64,000 nucleotides of DNA from Roseovarius bejariae (GCF_009669325.1 NZ_SZWE01000001.1:1803501-1867500); one strand, 5' to 3'; counted from the stretch's first letter, positions 43,528 to 53,161 are shown. Numbers and translations are program-made. Notes: generated by a model from the sequence alone, not told the origin.

Positions 43528-43717
43528 AAAAGAGCGCTCCGGTTTCAACTAAATTACTCGTTCTCATGGCCGCTTTAGCGCAATTTCAAACCAAGGAAAA
43601 GAAGACAGATCACTGCCGTTTCAGCGTCATGTTACAAGGTGCGCGCGCTGCTTTAAGACATTCGCAAGCAATCAGGGCGGTAATCCAGACGAACAAACCT
43701 ATTTAACAGAGGTCCCC

Positions 43718-44752
43718 ATGTCTGACATATCCCCCAACTTGCAACTGCCCTTTTTGCAACCCTCCCAAGCGCAAAAACACGTCACGCACAACACCGCACT
43801 AGAGCGCCTTGACATCCTGGTGCAGCTCCGCCTTCAAGAGGTCTCGGCCACGACCCCACCCGCTGTACCCGTCGAGGGTCAGATCTTTGCTTTGGGTAGC
43901 GGGGCAACCGGGGATTGGGCCGGTCATGATGGCGAACTGGCGATTTATCTCAACGGTGGATGGGACTTCGAGCCTCCCTTGGAAGGTTGGCAGGCGGTTG
44001 ATCTTTCGACCGGAGCGTTTCTTGTATGGCAAAATGGTGCATGGCAAGCCCCCGCCCTACCGCACGACAACCTTGAGGGGGTTGGCATTGCCACGACATC
44101 CGACGCAACCAACCGGCTTGCCTTGGCAAGTCCAGCGGCGCTGTTCTCCCATGCCGGTGCTGGCCATCAACTGAAAATCAACAAGGCCAACGAAACAGAA
44201 ACCGGGACAGTATTGTTTCAGACAAATTGGTCTGGACGGGCCGAGATGGGTCTTGCCGGAGAGGATGATTGGTCAATCAAGGTCAGTCCCGAAGGCAACG
44301 CATGGAAAACGGCACTGCGCGTCGATGCTACCAGCGGCCGCGTCGGTATCGGGCCCGAAGCGGACACCGCCCAGCAACTGAGTGTCACGGCCGATGCCAC
44401 CGAACCCACTATTCAGGTTCGCAATGCCGGTGGGAACGGCGGCGCAACCTTTCGAATGATCGATGACACCTCCGGCAGTGATTGGAAATTCAAAACCACG
44501 GGTGATGGCTCTTTCAAATTACGTGACCATGCCAGCGGATTGGACGTGCTCTATCTTGAAAAGGCAACCCGCGTTTCTGATTTCGTCGGGCCGCTACGCC
44601 CGGCCAGCTTCACCGTTGCCACCCTGCCCGATCCGATCGCAGCCGGGGCCGGATCTATGGTTTTCGTCAGTGATGTAAGTGGCGGTGCGGTGCCTGCCTT
44701 CTCTGACGGGTCCGAGTGGCGTCGAATGACCGACCGCGCTGTCGTGACCTGA
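43718..44752 (+). CDS. DUF2793 domain-containing protein
   Basis: 344 residues. The N-terminal 130 residues (NLQLPFLQPSQAQKHVTHNTALERLD …) are the DUF2793 domain widespread in Rhodobacteraceae. The rest is glycine-, threonine- and serine-rich beta-type sequence (repeated short strands such as GRVGIGPEADTAQQL and DWKFKTTGDGSFKLRD), as in phage tail-fibre or spike proteins. No signal peptide is visible. An AGAGGT Shine-Dalgarno precedes the ATG. DUF2793 proteins have been linked to tail-like fibres in this family as far as I recall; I cannot confirm that here. Next to the polysaccharide genes it might be a surface-binding fibre whose receptor is that polysaccharide. Confidence 0.8.
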   Translation: MSDISPNLQLPFLQPSQAQKHVTHNTALERLDILVQLRLQEVSATTPPAVPVEGQIFALGSGATGDWAGHDGELAIYLNGGWDFEPPLEGWQAVDLSTGAFLVWQNGAWQAPALPHDNLEGVGIATTSDATNRLALASPAALFSHAGAGHQLKINKANETETGTVLFQTNWSGRAEMGLAGEDDWSIKVSPEGNAWKTALRVDATSGRVGIGPEADTAQQLSVTADATEPTIQVRNAGGNGGATFRMIDDTSGSDWKFKTTGDGSFKLRDHASGLDVLYLEKATRVSDFVGPLRPASFTVATLPDPIAAGAGSMVFVSDVSGGAVPAFSDGSEWRRMTDRAVVT

Positions 44753-44792
44753 TCGATTTTCCCCGCGAAAACGAACATCCAAATCTAATGCC

Positions 44793-44822
44793 GCGGCCCC
44801 AATCACTTTGGATTGGGGCCGC
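44793..44822. terminator. Strong hairpin after the DUF2793 gene
   Basis: GCGGCCCCAATC, a six-base loop, then GATTGGGGCCGC: twelve perfect base pairs. There is no T-tract on either side, so it may act as a pause or mRNA-stabilising structure as well as a terminator. It separates the DUF2793 gene from the phospholipid operon. Confidence 0.6.
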
Positions 44823-44919
44823 AATGCCATGGGTATGACTTCGGCCTTGCAAACCAATCTCTTTGCAAAGCCCGGGTAATGGCGTATTCCCGCGTGATCC
44901 AAGCCAAGCGGGGCCGCCC

Positions 44920-45594
44920 ATGAACATGCTTTCCACCTTCGTCAAACCCATGCACCCGGAGGGCCGCAAGTTCGTGGCCATTTTCGCGGCGATTACCCTT
45001 GTCCTGTTCCTGATCTGGGATGTCTTGGGATGGGTCGGTGTCGGCCTGACGATCTGGTGCTACTACTTCTTCCGCGACCCCGAACGGTTCGCCCCCGCGC
45101 GCGACGGCCTTGTTCTCAGCCCTGCGGATGGCATCGTTTCCCTGATCGAACCCGCCACGCCCCCTGCGGAACTGGGCCTGCCCGATGCACCGCTGACCCG
45201 GGTCAGTGTCTTCATGTCGGTTTTCAATTGCCACGTGAACCGCGCCCCGGTTCCGGGCAAGATCACTGCCATCGCCTATCGTCCGGGCAAGTTTTTCAAT
45301 GCCTCGCTTGACAAGGCCAGCAAGGACAACGAACGAAACAGTCTCGTGATCCACATGGAGGATGGACAGGACATTGCCGTCGTTCAAATTGCCGGTCTTG
45401 TCGCTCGGCGGATTGTCTGTTTCGTCAACAAGGGCGATCATGTACAAGCAGGGGGTAGGTTCGGGCTGATCCGCTTTGGATCACGCCTTGATGTCTACCT
45501 GCCCGATGGCGTGAAACCCCTTGTTCGCGTCGGGCAAACCATGATCGCCGGGGAAACGGTGATCGCCGAATTGGCAAAGGATGATCAAGCGTAA
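44920..45594 (+). CDS. psd: Phosphatidylserine decarboxylase proenzyme
   Basis: 224 residues of the short (PSD-A type) form. One or two membrane segments near the N terminus (about 20-50), [35 protein letters not shown] and the self-cleavage site RFGSRLD, with Ser188 as the future pyruvoyl residue, are all present. The enzyme makes phosphatidylethanolamine from phosphatidylserine. ATG 44920 is used; an ATG two codons later is possible. It overlaps pssA by 14 bases, so the substrate-making enzyme is made from the same message. Confidence 0.95.
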   Translation: MNMLSTFVKPMHPEGRKFVAIFAAITLVLFLIWDVLGWVGVGLTIWCYYFFRDPERFAPARDGLVLSPADGIVSLIEPATPPAELGLPDAPLTRVSVFMSVFNCHVNRAPVPGKITAIAYRPGKFFNASLDKASKDNERNSLVIHMEDGQDIAVVQIAGLVARRIVCFVNKGDHVQAGGRFGLIRFGSRLDVYLPDGVKPLVRVGQTMIAGETVIAELAKDDQA

Positions 45595-46351
45595 GCGCAT
45601 GTCTGACTACCGCGACAAACCAGAATCCCTCTCTCCTTTTGTGAGGGTTCTGCCCAACGCCGTGACCTTGGCAGCTATTTGCGCAGGACTCACGGCAATG
45701 CGCTCCGCCATTCAGGATCATCATACAGCCGCCGTTCTCTTGGTCCTGTTCGCTGCTGTCCTCGACGGACTCGACGGGCGCCTCGCGCGCCGCGTGGGCT
45801 GTGATAGCGAACTTGGGGCCGAACTCGACTCTCTCGCCGATGCTATCAACTTTGGTGTGGCCCCGGCGCTGATCCTTTATTTCTGGGCACTCGAAGGCAT
45901 GGGGGCCTTTGGCTGGAGCACGGTTTTGGTCTTTGCGCTTTGCTGCGTCATACGACTTGCCCGGTTCAATGTCTCATCCCGACAGGATACCTCGGGTGAG
46001 TGTAACGTTCATTTCACCGGCGTCCCGGCCCCCGCCGGTGCCTTCCTCGCGCTGGCTCCGATGTTCCTGTCCTTTTCCTTTGCCGACAAACCGGTTTTGC
46101 CCGGTGTCGTCATTTGCCTTTACATGCTGTTCATAGGCTTGCTCATGATCAGCCGCATACCGACCGTTTCATTGAAGGCGTTTAAAATCTCACCCGAAAA
46201 CAAGGCTGTTTTGATCTCGGGTGTCATCCTCCTGATAGTTTCGCTGGTTATGTTTGAGTGGGTAACGCTTGTAGCGATCGCGGCGGTCTATTTGGCCATG
46301 GTGATCAAATCCATGCTGACACCCGGATTGCACACCGAAGAAAACGAGTAA
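45581..46351 (+). CDS. pssA: CDP-diacylglycerol-serine O-phosphatidyltransferase
   Basis: 256 residues with several membrane helices. The CDP-alcohol phosphatidyltransferase motif D-x2-D-G-x2-A-R-x8-G-x3-D-x3-D is intact ([10 protein letters not shown] … GAELDSLAD, about residues 62-87). It makes phosphatidylserine, which Psd then decarboxylates. The start is ATG 45581 or ATG 45599; neither has a strong Shine-Dalgarno, as is common in translationally coupled genes. pmtA starts five bases after the stop. Confidence 0.94.
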   Translation: MIKRKRMSDYRDKPESLSPFVRVLPNAVTLAAICAGLTAMRSAIQDHHTAAVLLVLFAAVLDGLDGRLARRVGCDSELGAELDSLADAINFGVAPALILYFWALEGMGAFGWSTVLVFALCCVIRLARFNVSSRQDTSGECNVHFTGVPAPAGAFLALAPMFLSFSFADKPVLPGVVICLYMLFIGLLMISRIPTVSLKAFKISPENKAVLISGVILLIVSLVMFEWVTLVAIAAVYLAMVIKSMLTPGLHTEENE

Positions 46352-46356
46352 CGACA

Positions 46357-46977
46357 ATGGATCTCAAGGCGATTGAATCGTCCTATGCCCGGTGGGCGCC
46401 GGTATATGATGCGACTTTTGGGCGTATCACCAATGCCGGTCGCCGTCGCGCCGTGTCCCTGATCAACCAAAAACCCGCGACTGTCTTGGAGGTGGGCGTC
46501 GGCACCGGCCTCGCGCTGCCGCATTACGCACCGGAATGCCAAGTGACCGGCATCGACTTCAGCGAGGACATGCTGAAAAAGGCCCGTCGCCGCGTCGCTG
46601 AACATGATCTGTCTCACGTCACGGCGCTGCGCCCGATGGATGCACGCCACCTCGATTTTCCGGACAACAGTTTCGAGACGGTGGCCGCAATGCATGTGCT
46701 TTCCGTCGTGCCGGAACCCGAGCGCGTCATGGCAGAAATCGCCCGCGTCTGTGCGCCGGGTGGGCGGGTGATCATCACCAACCATTTCGTCCGCGAAAAG
46801 GGTTTCATGGCCTTCCTTGAAAAGGTCGCCGCGCCCTTTGCCAACGTGCTTGGCTGGCACTCGGATTTCCGGATCGACACTGTCTTGCGGGACGATCTTG
46901 ACGTGACCCAGAAAAAATCGCTGCCGCCGGTGGGCATGATGACCTTCCTCGTCATGGAAAAGCCGCGCCCGTCCTAA
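46357..46977 (+). CDS. pmtA: Phosphatidylethanolamine N-methyltransferase (PmtA type)
   Basis: 206 residues, close to the length of the Rhodobacter-type enzyme. The SAM-binding motif VLEVGVGTGLALPHY is at residues 44-58, followed by GIDFSEDMLKKAR and the PDNSFETVAAMHVLSVVPEP segment; the start IESSYARWAPVYDATFG is typical of PmtA. It methylates phosphatidylethanolamine three times to give phosphatidylcholine. Placed directly after psd and pssA it completes a pathway operon, which supports this over a ubiquinone-type methyltransferase. Confidence 0.88.
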   Translation: MDLKAIESSYARWAPVYDATFGRITNAGRRRAVSLINQKPATVLEVGVGTGLALPHYAPECQVTGIDFSEDMLKKARRRVAEHDLSHVTALRPMDARHLDFPDNSFETVAAMHVLSVVPEPERVMAEIARVCAPGGRVIITNHFVREKGFMAFLEKVAAPFANVLGWHSDFRIDTVLRDDLDVTQKKSLPPVGMMTFLVMEKPRPS

Positions 46978-47036
46978 GGGGACATCCTTTCCCCAATTCT
47001 TAACGCACACCCTGTTAACCATCGGTCTGCCCACAG

Positions 47037-47080
47037 GTCTGACCGACGCAATACCGACATTTTACCGACGCGATACAGTT
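47037..47080. repeat. Second 11-bp-period direct repeat array, core TACCGAC
   Basis: TGACCGAC (47040-47047), ATACCGAC (47051-47058), TTACCGAC (47062-47069) and a decayed ATACAGTT (47073-47080), each separated by three bases. Same core and period as the array at 16039-16079. It sits in the 226-base gap between pmtA and the MFS gene, together with three GTTAAC sites (47014, 47095, 47154). Confidence 0.7.
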
Positions 47081-47203
47081 TGCGGTTTGGCCTTGTTAAC
47101 AAAGCGATTCGACACGTTTTACAGAAAGCAGGCGCACACTCCCCGGACGCTGCGTTAACGAATTGCCCTTTCCTTCCTCTTTATTTCGTCCGACCAAAGG
47201 CAT

Positions 47204-48427
47204 ATGCCGATTCTCGCCTTTCTTCGTGACAACGCACCATGGCTTGCCGCCGGGGTCCTGCTGACCTTCCTCAGCAGCTTTGGCCAGACATTCTTTATCT
47301 CGATCTTCGCGGGCAAGATCATGGAAGACTTCAGCCTCAGCCACGGCCAATGGGGTGGGATCTATACCTTGGGCACCACGGCTTCGGCTGCCCTCATGGT
47401 CTGGGCCGGGGGCCTGACCGACCGTTTCCGCGTCCGCGCCCTTGGCACCGTGATCCTGTTGATGCTGATGGGCGCCTGCCTCTTCATGGCACTGAATCCC
47501 GTATGGTGGCTCTTGCCCGCAGTGGTCTTTGCCCTGCGCTTTACCGGTCAGGGCATGACCAGCCACATCGCCGTTGTTGCCATGTCCCGCTGGTTCATCG
47601 CCACCCGGGGCAAGGCCCTGTCCATCGCGACGCTGGGGTTCGCCGGGGGTGAGGCCCTTTTACCGCTGATCTTCGTGGCCCTCATGCTGACATGGGATTG
47701 GCGGGCCTTGTGGATCATGGCGGCCCTCATTGCCGTCGTAGGGATTCCTGTGCTCTTGTTGCTTTTACGGCAGGAACGCACCCCGCAATCCTGGGCTAAA
47801 TCGGACCAGTCCCTTGGCATGTTGTCCCGCCATTGGACCCGGAAACAGACGCTTCGTCATTTCCTCTTTTGGTTCATGGTCCCGGCCCTTTTGGGCCCTG
47901 CCGCCTTCAACACCGCCTTCTTTTTCCATCAGGTCCATTTTGCCGAGGTGAAAGGGATCGCGCATGTGGAACTGGTGGCCATGTTCCCGCTTTATACGGG
48001 CGTCAGCATCGCCTCTATGGTCCTGTCCGGCTGGGCGCTTGATCGTTTGGGCACCGCCCGCCTGATCCCCTTTATGCAACTGCCAATGGTCGCGGCCTTT
48101 ATCCTGTTTTCCATCGCCAACGGGCCGATCACCACGCTTTTGGGCTTTGTTTTTCTCGGTATCACAACAGGCGCAAACACCACCCTGCCCAATGCCTTCT
48201 GGGCCGAGTTTTATGGCACGGGTCATATCGGTTCGATCAAAGCCATGGCAGCGGCAATCATGGTCTTCGGGTCGGCCATCGGTCCCGGCCTGACAGGGCT
48301 GGGCATCGACCTTGGCCTGGGGATCGAAGCACAATACCTGTTGGTCGCCGCTTATTTCGTCTTCACCTCCGTCATGATGGGCATCGGCATTAGCCGTGCC
48401 CGCCCCGACCTATCGGGCGCGGCGTAA
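47204..48427 (+). CDS. Major facilitator superfamily transporter
   Basis: 407 residues with about twelve hydrophobic segments. The loop between helices 2 and 3 has the MFS-type GGLTDRFRVRALG motif (residues about 68-80), and a second related loop GWALDRLGTARL occurs after helix 8. No substrate-specific signature is recognisable. A long upstream gap with the TACCGAC array and GTTAAC sites may carry its control region. The 3' end overlaps the convergent smr gene by 18 bases. Confidence 0.88.
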   Translation: MPILAFLRDNAPWLAAGVLLTFLSSFGQTFFISIFAGKIMEDFSLSHGQWGGIYTLGTTASAALMVWAGGLTDRFRVRALGTVILLMLMGACLFMALNPVWWLLPAVVFALRFTGQGMTSHIAVVAMSRWFIATRGKALSIATLGFAGGEALLPLIFVALMLTWDWRALWIMAALIAVVGIPVLLLLLRQERTPQSWAKSDQSLGMLSRHWTRKQTLRHFLFWFMVPALLGPAAFNTAFFFHQVHFAEVKGIAHVELVAMFPLYTGVSIASMVLSGWALDRLGTARLIPFMQLPMVAAFILFSIANGPITTLLGFVFLGITTGANTTLPNAFWAEFYGTGHIGSIKAMAAAIMVFGSAIGPGLTGLGIDLGLGIEAQYLLVAAYFVFTSVMMGIGISRARPDLSGAA

Positions 48428-48991
48428 ATATACGTAATAGGCCCCGCCGCCACCGTGTTTCAGATGCGCTTCGCTGACCTGCAAGACAACCTGCGCCAAG
48501 GGTGGTGTTGACAGCCAATGCGGCACGTTATGGCGCAAGACCCCTCGGCGCACCGGGATCGGACCGCCCTCGTCGCGGTCCTTGCCCTTCCCCGTGATCA
48601 CCAGAACAAGGCGCTTTCCCTGCGCATGTGCCCGCAGGATGAAGGCCGTCAGCGCCGGATGCGCCCGATCCATCGTCATCCCATGCAGGTCCAGCTTCCC
48701 TTCGGGCACCAGTTTTCCACGCTTCAACCTGCCAAAGGTCTTGCGATCCATTTGCACTGGCGCTGACTTGATCCGCTCTGTCACACTGGGCGCCAGATCA
48801 TGATCATTGCCTTTGGGTTTTGCGTTTTGGCCCAGATCAAATCCATCAATCCGTGCCTGCGGGCTTTTCCGCGGTGTCGGCTTGGGAAGGGGGGTATCCA
48901 CATGCTTGCGCTCGGGGTGGAGTTTCTCGGTCGTCTGGGCGACCTTACGCCACAGCTCAAGCTCCTCGGGCTTCAGGCGCCTGCGCGTCAT
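48410..48991 (-). CDS. Smr (small MutS-related) domain protein
   Basis: 193 residues. The basic N-terminal half is variable. The Smr domain occupies about 95-193 with the core KLDLHGMTMDRAHPAL, LVLVITGKGK, GVLRHNVPHWL and HGGGGAYYVYLRR. Smr proteins are nucleic-acid nicking or binding enzymes of uncertain role in bacteria. The start overlaps the mltA stop by four bases (ATGA), and the order smr-mltA-timA is usual in Rhodobacteraceae. Confidence 0.92.
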   Translation of the reverse strand: MTRRRLKPEELELWRKVAQTTEKLHPERKHVDTPLPKPTPRKSPQARIDGFDLGQNAKPKGNDHDLAPSVTERIKSAPVQMDRKTFGRLKRGKLVPEGKLDLHGMTMDRAHPALTAFILRAHAQGKRLVLVITGKGKDRDEGGPIPVRRGVLRHNVPHWLSTPPLAQVVLQVSEAHLKHGGGGAYYVYLRRAR

Positions 48992-50025
48992 GGCAACAGA
49001 TCCGTCGCCATGGCAAAGGCACGCTGAATAGGCATCAGCACGACCAGCCGACCAGGGTCGCGCAACTTCCCGGCGGCACGCCCCGCGGCATCACCCGTGC
49101 CAAAGAAAATATCGGCACGTTGCGGCCCCTTGATGGCTGAGCCCGTATCCTGCGCCACCATCAGGCGTTGTATGGGGCTTTTGCCGCCCTTCTCAATCCA
49201 GACCGGCGCACCAAGAGGTGTGTATTTTGGATCAACGGCAACCGTGCGCTTTGGCGTGATTGACCTGTTCATCGCGCCAAGCGGCCCGGCATGTGCGGGC
49301 ACTTCATCCAACCTGCGGAAAAAGACATAGGCCGGATTATGAAACAAAAGCTCACGCCCCGCCACAGGATTGCGCCGCACCCAATTCTTGATCACCTGCG
49401 CCGATACCTGATGTGCTTTGTAAATTCCACGCCGCACCAATTCGACACCGATTGACCTGTAATCGTGCCCATTCGACCCGCCATAGCCAACACGGATCAT
49501 CCGACCATCCGGCAGGCGTATACGCCCCGAACCCTGAATTTGCAGGAAGAACAATTCGACCGGGTCATCGACCCAGGCAATCTCAAGGCCCTTGTCGGCC
49601 ATGACATCGCCGGTTTCGATCTCGCGGCGGGTCAGCCACGGGTTGGACACCTTCGAGACGTTCGGCTCCCGATAGAGAGGATACTGATAGCGCATCGACG
49701 GACGTAAAGAGCCGTTCAACTCCGGCTCGAAATACCCGGTAAAAAGGGGGCGTGATCCATTTTCGATCACTACAGGGCGAAAGAACAATTCGAAAAACGA
49801 TTTCGCATCAGGCCCCTGCTGGGCCAATGCGCAAAGTGATCGCCAATCCGGGTCATCCATATCCGCGCAGGTATTCACAAAGGTCTGCAACGCGGCGGCG
49901 TGATCATCCTCTTGCCAACCCTGCAATTCATCGAATTGCAAGATCTTACGCGTGACCTCCTCGGCCGTGGCGGGCAAGGCCAGCCACGGCAAAAGACACA
50001 GGACAAACCGCAGCGCGCGGATCAT
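48988..50025 (-). CDS. mltA: Membrane-bound lytic murein transglycosylase A
   Basis: 345 residues with a signal peptide at 1-21 (IRALRFVLCLLPWLALPATA). The MltA domain shows FTGYFEPELNGS, GSGRIRLPDGRMIRVGYGGS and NPAYVFFR. The C-terminal 3D domain carries KRTVAVDPKYTPLGAPVWI and VAQDTGSAIKGPQRADIFFG with its catalytic aspartates. It cleaves the peptidoglycan glycan chain to 1,6-anhydro products, which the AmgK/MurU genes at 2.7-4.4 kb could help recycle. No lipobox cysteine is obvious. Start 50025 is in an ATGA overlap with the timA stop. Confidence 0.94.
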   Translation of the reverse strand: MIRALRFVLCLLPWLALPATAEEVTRKILQFDELQGWQEDDHAAALQTFVNTCADMDDPDWRSLCALAQQGPDAKSFFELFFRPVVIENGSRPLFTGYFEPELNGSLRPSMRYQYPLYREPNVSKVSNPWLTRREIETGDVMADKGLEIAWVDDPVELFFLQIQGSGRIRLPDGRMIRVGYGGSNGHDYRSIGVELVRRGIYKAHQVSAQVIKNWVRRNPVAGRELLFHNPAYVFFRRLDEVPAHAGPLGAMNRSITPKRTVAVDPKYTPLGAPVWIEKGGKSPIQRLMVAQDTGSAIKGPQRADIFFGTGDAAGRAAGKLRDPGRLVVLMPIQRAFAMATDLLP

Positions 50026-50687
50026 TCGCCCGTGGCAACAAGCCGCCAATTGGGATCGTCCGCTCCCATGATGCGCTCGAAAGTCCAGCTGTCCTTCTGG
50101 CGCTTGGGCTGTCCCGGCTTGCCCTCGATAATCTCACCATCCTTGTCCCGTACAACGGAAACAAGCTCACCTACAAAACGTACGGTCAATTCGGCACGGC
50201 GCGTTTCGGTATCAAATCTGGCCTCCTTCAGCACGGTTTCCCGCACGCCGATAAACTCGGCCTCAACGGACAGGCCTTGTTCCTCGCGGGTATCCACAAC
50301 CTGTGCGAAGGCTTCGAAAACATCTTCCGAAAGGAAGGGCGCAACCTCTTCCAGCTTTGCATTCTCAAAGGCCATCAAGATCATCTCATAGGCACCACGA
50401 GCACCTTGCAGGAATTCACCGACACCAAAAGACGGCTCGACCCGCTTCATCTCGGCCAGGGCCTGGGCACTGTCCGACCCTTCGGGGACGTTGTCGATGA
50501 TGTCGTAATCCGGGCCGCCTTCGATCACCTCGAAGTCCTGACGACGTGTGTCGGATGGGCTTTCGCGGCGTCCATCCTGCGGTGATCCTTCGAAACCGTC
50601 ACGCGTTCCCAAGACGCTTTTCAGCCTCAGAATGAGAAAAATCGCGATACCAGCCAGTACCAGAAGCTGAATGATGGGCGAATTCAT
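50022..50687 (-). CDS. timA: Tim44/TimA-family putative adaptor protein
   Basis: 221 residues. One N-terminal membrane helix (about 4-21, IIQLLVLAGIAIFLILRL), an acidic linker, and a C-terminal Tim44-like NTF2-fold domain (about 90-221: GEFLQGARGAYEMILMAFEN … LSEDVFEAFAQVV … WTFERI). This is the bacterial homologue of the mitochondrial import motor subunit Tim44. The ATG at 50687 has AGAGGTG upstream; a longer frame to 50852 covers the divergent promoter region. It lies opposite fxsA and close to secB, in a protein-export neighbourhood. Confidence 0.92.
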   Translation of the reverse strand: MNSPIIQLLVLAGIAIFLILRLKSVLGTRDGFEGSPQDGRRESPSDTRRQDFEVIEGGPDYDIIDNVPEGSDSAQALAEMKRVEPSFGVGEFLQGARGAYEMILMAFENAKLEEVAPFLSEDVFEAFAQVVDTREEQGLSVEAEFIGVRETVLKEARFDTETRRAELTVRFVGELVSVVRDKDGEIIEGKPGQPKRQKDSWTFERIMGADDPNWRLVATGE

Positions 50688-50796
50688 GGGCACCTCTTTT
50701 TGTGCGGGGCATGGTATGAAAACCGTTCCGCACTTATGTAGGTGACTGACCGGCCCAAGTCTACCACAAGGGCCAAGTGATAACGGAGTTTCGCCA

Positions 50797-51273
50797 ATGT
50801 GGCTTTTCGCGGCATTTCTTATGGTCCCGCTGATCGAGATCGCGCTTTTCATTCAAGTCGGCGGTGCAATCGGGCTTTGGCCAACCCTTGGTATCGTGAT
50901 CCTGACCGCGATCCTCGGCACGTGGTTGGTGCGGACGCAAGGCATCATGGCCATGGGGAATCTGCGGCGATCGTTTTCAGAGCTGGACGATCCGACGGAA
51001 CCCTTGGCCCACGGTGCAATGATCCTGATTGCCGGTGCGTTGCTTCTGACGCCGGGGTTTTTCACCGACGGCATAGGTTTCGCCCTGCTCGCGCCGCCGG
51101 TCAGACATGCGGTTTTCAATTATCTGCGCAAGCGTGTTCATGTTCAAAAGTTTGAAATGGGTCCGGAAAACCCGCGCCGCCCGAGACATCCCGACATCAT
51201 CGAAACAGACTATCATGAGGTTGATCGTAACGATCCTCATTCCAAGGGTGATTCCGGCTGGACAAGGCATTGA
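50797..51273 (+). CDS. fxsA: FxsA family membrane protein
   Basis: 158 residues. Two or three membrane helices at the N terminus (LFAAFLMVPLIEIALFIQVG, LGIVILTAILGTWLV) and a third near residue 80 (MILIAGALLLTPGFFTDGIG) are the FxsA pattern; the C-terminal tail is hydrophilic. In E. coli FxsA affects F-exclusion of phage T7. Divergent from timA. The stop lies 62 bases before the secB start. Confidence 0.92.
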   Translation: MWLFAAFLMVPLIEIALFIQVGGAIGLWPTLGIVILTAILGTWLVRTQGIMAMGNLRRSFSELDDPTEPLAHGAMILIAGALLLTPGFFTDGIGFALLAPPVRHAVFNYLRKRVHVQKFEMGPENPRRPRHPDIIETDYHEVDRNDPHSKGDSGWTRH

Positions 51274-51335
51274 GACAATCGAACCATGCTGCTAAGCCAC
51301 TGAGCAACAATATTGTCCTTTCCGGAGATCGAAAA

Positions 51336-51836
51336 ATGGCCGAAGAAACACCCGGCGCACAAGACCAGCAACAGATCAAGATGAACGCCCTCACGCAATT
51401 CGTGCGGGATCTGTCGTTTGAAAACATCCTTTCGCAACGCGGCGGGAGCGGCGAAGTCCAGCCTGACGTGCAGGTTGGCGTGAACCTTGATGCAAAGAAG
51501 CGGTCAACAGAAAACCAATATGAAGTGATCGCGAAACTTTCAGTCAGCTCCAAGAACAAAGATAGTGAAGACGCACTCTTTTTGCTTGAGATGGAATACG
51601 TTGGCGTTTTCCATGTCGAGGGCGTTCCCGAAGATCAATTGCATCCTTTCCTTCTGATTGAATGTCCCCGGATGATGTTCCCCTTCATCCGCCGGATCGT
51701 CAGCGACGTGACCCGCGATGGAGGGTTCCCGCCGCTGAACCTTGAAAACATCGATTTCGTGCAGCTTTACCGCAATGAAATCGCACGTCGCCAAGCGGCG
51801 GCCGAGGCCGAGAAAAAAGAAACCCCTGACGCCTAA
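51336..51836 (+). CDS. secB: Protein-export chaperone SecB
   Basis: 166 residues. FVRDLSFENI near residue 25, the beta-sheet core (QYEVIAKLSVSSK, FLLEMEYVGVFHVEG) and FPFIRRIVSDVTRDGGFPPLNLENIDF are diagnostic. SecB keeps precursors unfolded and hands them to SecA. The ATG at 51336 has GGAG at an ordinary distance; an in-frame start at 51270 is not conserved. Convergent with dnaQ, whose stop lies two bases away. Confidence 0.96.
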   Translation: MAEETPGAQDQQQIKMNALTQFVRDLSFENILSQRGGSGEVQPDVQVGVNLDAKKRSTENQYEVIAKLSVSSKNKDSEDALFLLEMEYVGVFHVEGVPEDQLHPFLLIECPRMMFPFIRRIVSDVTRDGGFPPLNLENIDFVQLYRNEIARRQAAAEAEKKETPDA

Positions 51837-51837
51837 G

Positions 51838-52575
51838 TCAGCCCAGTTTCTTCCAAAGCGCACCGTCGCCCATTGCCTCGACAAATTCGGCATGGGCGGC
51901 GGTTTCTTTTTCGGTCAGGCGTGACGCCAGCGGCGTTGGCCGGGGTTGCGGGCGCCACGCAGACTCCGCGCTACTGGCCTGCTCCGATCCCGCATTCGAC
52001 GACACGTTCAGCGCAAAGTCAGGCTGCCGTCCTCCAATCAGTTCCAGATAAACCTCGGCCAGAATCTCGGAGTCGAGCAAGGCCCCGTGTAACGTCCGGG
52101 AAGAGTTGTCGATATTGAACCGTCGGCACAATGCATCCAAGGATGCCGGAGACCCCGGGAATTTCCTTCGTGCAATCGCCAGAGTATCCACGGCCTGTTC
52201 CCACGGAAGCTGCGGGAAACTCAGCCATCTCAATTCGGCGTTCAGGAATTTCATGTCGAAGGCCGCATTGTGAATGACCAGCTTCGCATCGGCCACGAAA
52301 TCCACAAACGCCTGGGCGACCTGATCGAAAAGTGGTTTGTCTTTCAGGGTGACTTCGCCATCTTTTGGAGGGCGCGGCGTATCCAAAAGGTCGGGCCCGA
52401 TCCCATGAATATCAAACGCGTCCTGCGGCATCCCGCGTTTCGGGTTGATGTATTCATGAAACGTCCGCCCCGTGGGCATATGATTATAAAGCTCAATCGC
52501 CCCGATTTCGACAATCCGGTCGCCTTGTTCGGGGTCGAACCCCGTGGTTTCGGTATCCAGAACGATCTCACGCAT
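51838..52575 (-). CDS. dnaQ: DNA polymerase III epsilon subunit (3'-5' exonuclease)
   Basis: 245 residues. Exo [22 protein letters not shown] (starting near residue 5), Exo [18 protein letters not shown] and Exo [20 protein letters not shown] supply the four metal-binding acids and the catalytic histidine. The C-terminal 60 residues are the flexible part that binds the polymerase subunit. The ATG at 52575 begins right at the family's [12 protein letters not shown]; a longer frame runs back through coaE. Overlaps coaE by 8 bases in the operon maf-aroE-coaE-dnaQ. Confidence 0.96.
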   Translation of the reverse strand: MREIVLDTETTGFDPEQGDRIVEIGAIELYNHMPTGRTFHEYINPKRGMPQDAFDIHGIGPDLLDTPRPPKDGEVTLKDKPLFDQVAQAFVDFVADAKLVIHNAAFDMKFLNAELRWLSFPQLPWEQAVDTLAIARRKFPGSPASLDALCRRFNIDNSSRTLHGALLDSEILAEVYLELIGGRQPDFALNVSSNAGSEQASSAESAWRPQPRPTPLASRLTEKETAAHAEFVEAMGDGALWKKLG

Positions 52576-53161
52576 CAGCCAACCCGCATCTGATTTTCCT
52601 GACGACATCATGAACCTGCGCGCGCGCATGCTCAAGCGTATCGGTTTCAATGATAAAATCCGAATGGGCGACCTTTTCCTCATTCGGCATTTGACGGGAT
52701 AGAATATCCTCGAACTGCTCCTCGGACATGGTGCCACGCTCCATGACCCGCTGCTTTTGCAGGTTTGGGGAAACTGTCACGCAGGCCACGGCATCCACGT
52801 TTTTTTCATACCCGTTTTCGAACAAAAGCGGGATGTCCAATACGATAATCGCGGTTTCAGACCCGGCAATGAATGCCTCCCGATCCTGCGCGACAAGCGG
52901 ATGAACAATTTTTTCGATGGCCTTGAGTGCCGCCGGATCACGGTCAATGATCTCTTTCAGGCGTTCTCGTGAAATTCCGCCATCTTCGACAGCCTCGGGA
53001 AAGGCCGCACCCATAGGCGCGACTGCCGCGCCGCCCCTGGCATAAAGCCGATGCACCGCCGCATCCGCATCCCATACGGCACAGCCTTCCTCGGCAAACA
53101 TTCTGGCCGTGGTGGATTTGCCCATCCCGATTGAGCCGGTAAGCCCCAGAAGAAAGCTCAT
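52568..53161 (-). CDS. coaE: Dephospho-CoA kinase
   Basis: 197 residues. Walker [21 protein letters not shown] (residues 8-27), [15 protein letters not shown] and the ATPase lid [23 protein letters not shown] are as expected. It phosphorylates dephospho-CoA in the last step of CoA synthesis. Overlaps aroE upstream by four bases and dnaQ downstream by eight. Confidence 0.95.
   Translation of the reverse strand: MSFLLGLTGSIGMGKSTTARMFAEEGCAVWDADAAVHRLYARGGAAVAPMGAAFPEAVEDGGISRERLKEIIDRDPAALKAIEKIVHPLVAQDREAFIAGSETAIIVLDIPLLFENGYEKNVDAVACVTVSPNLQKQRVMERGTMSEEQFEDILSRQMPNEEKVAHSDFIIETDTLEHARAQVHDVVRKIRCGLADA

Noticed and set aside
47014..47159. GTTAAC sites before the MFS gene considered as CtrA boxes
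   Set aside because: The TTAA half-sites are not seven bases apart as the CtrA consensus needs.
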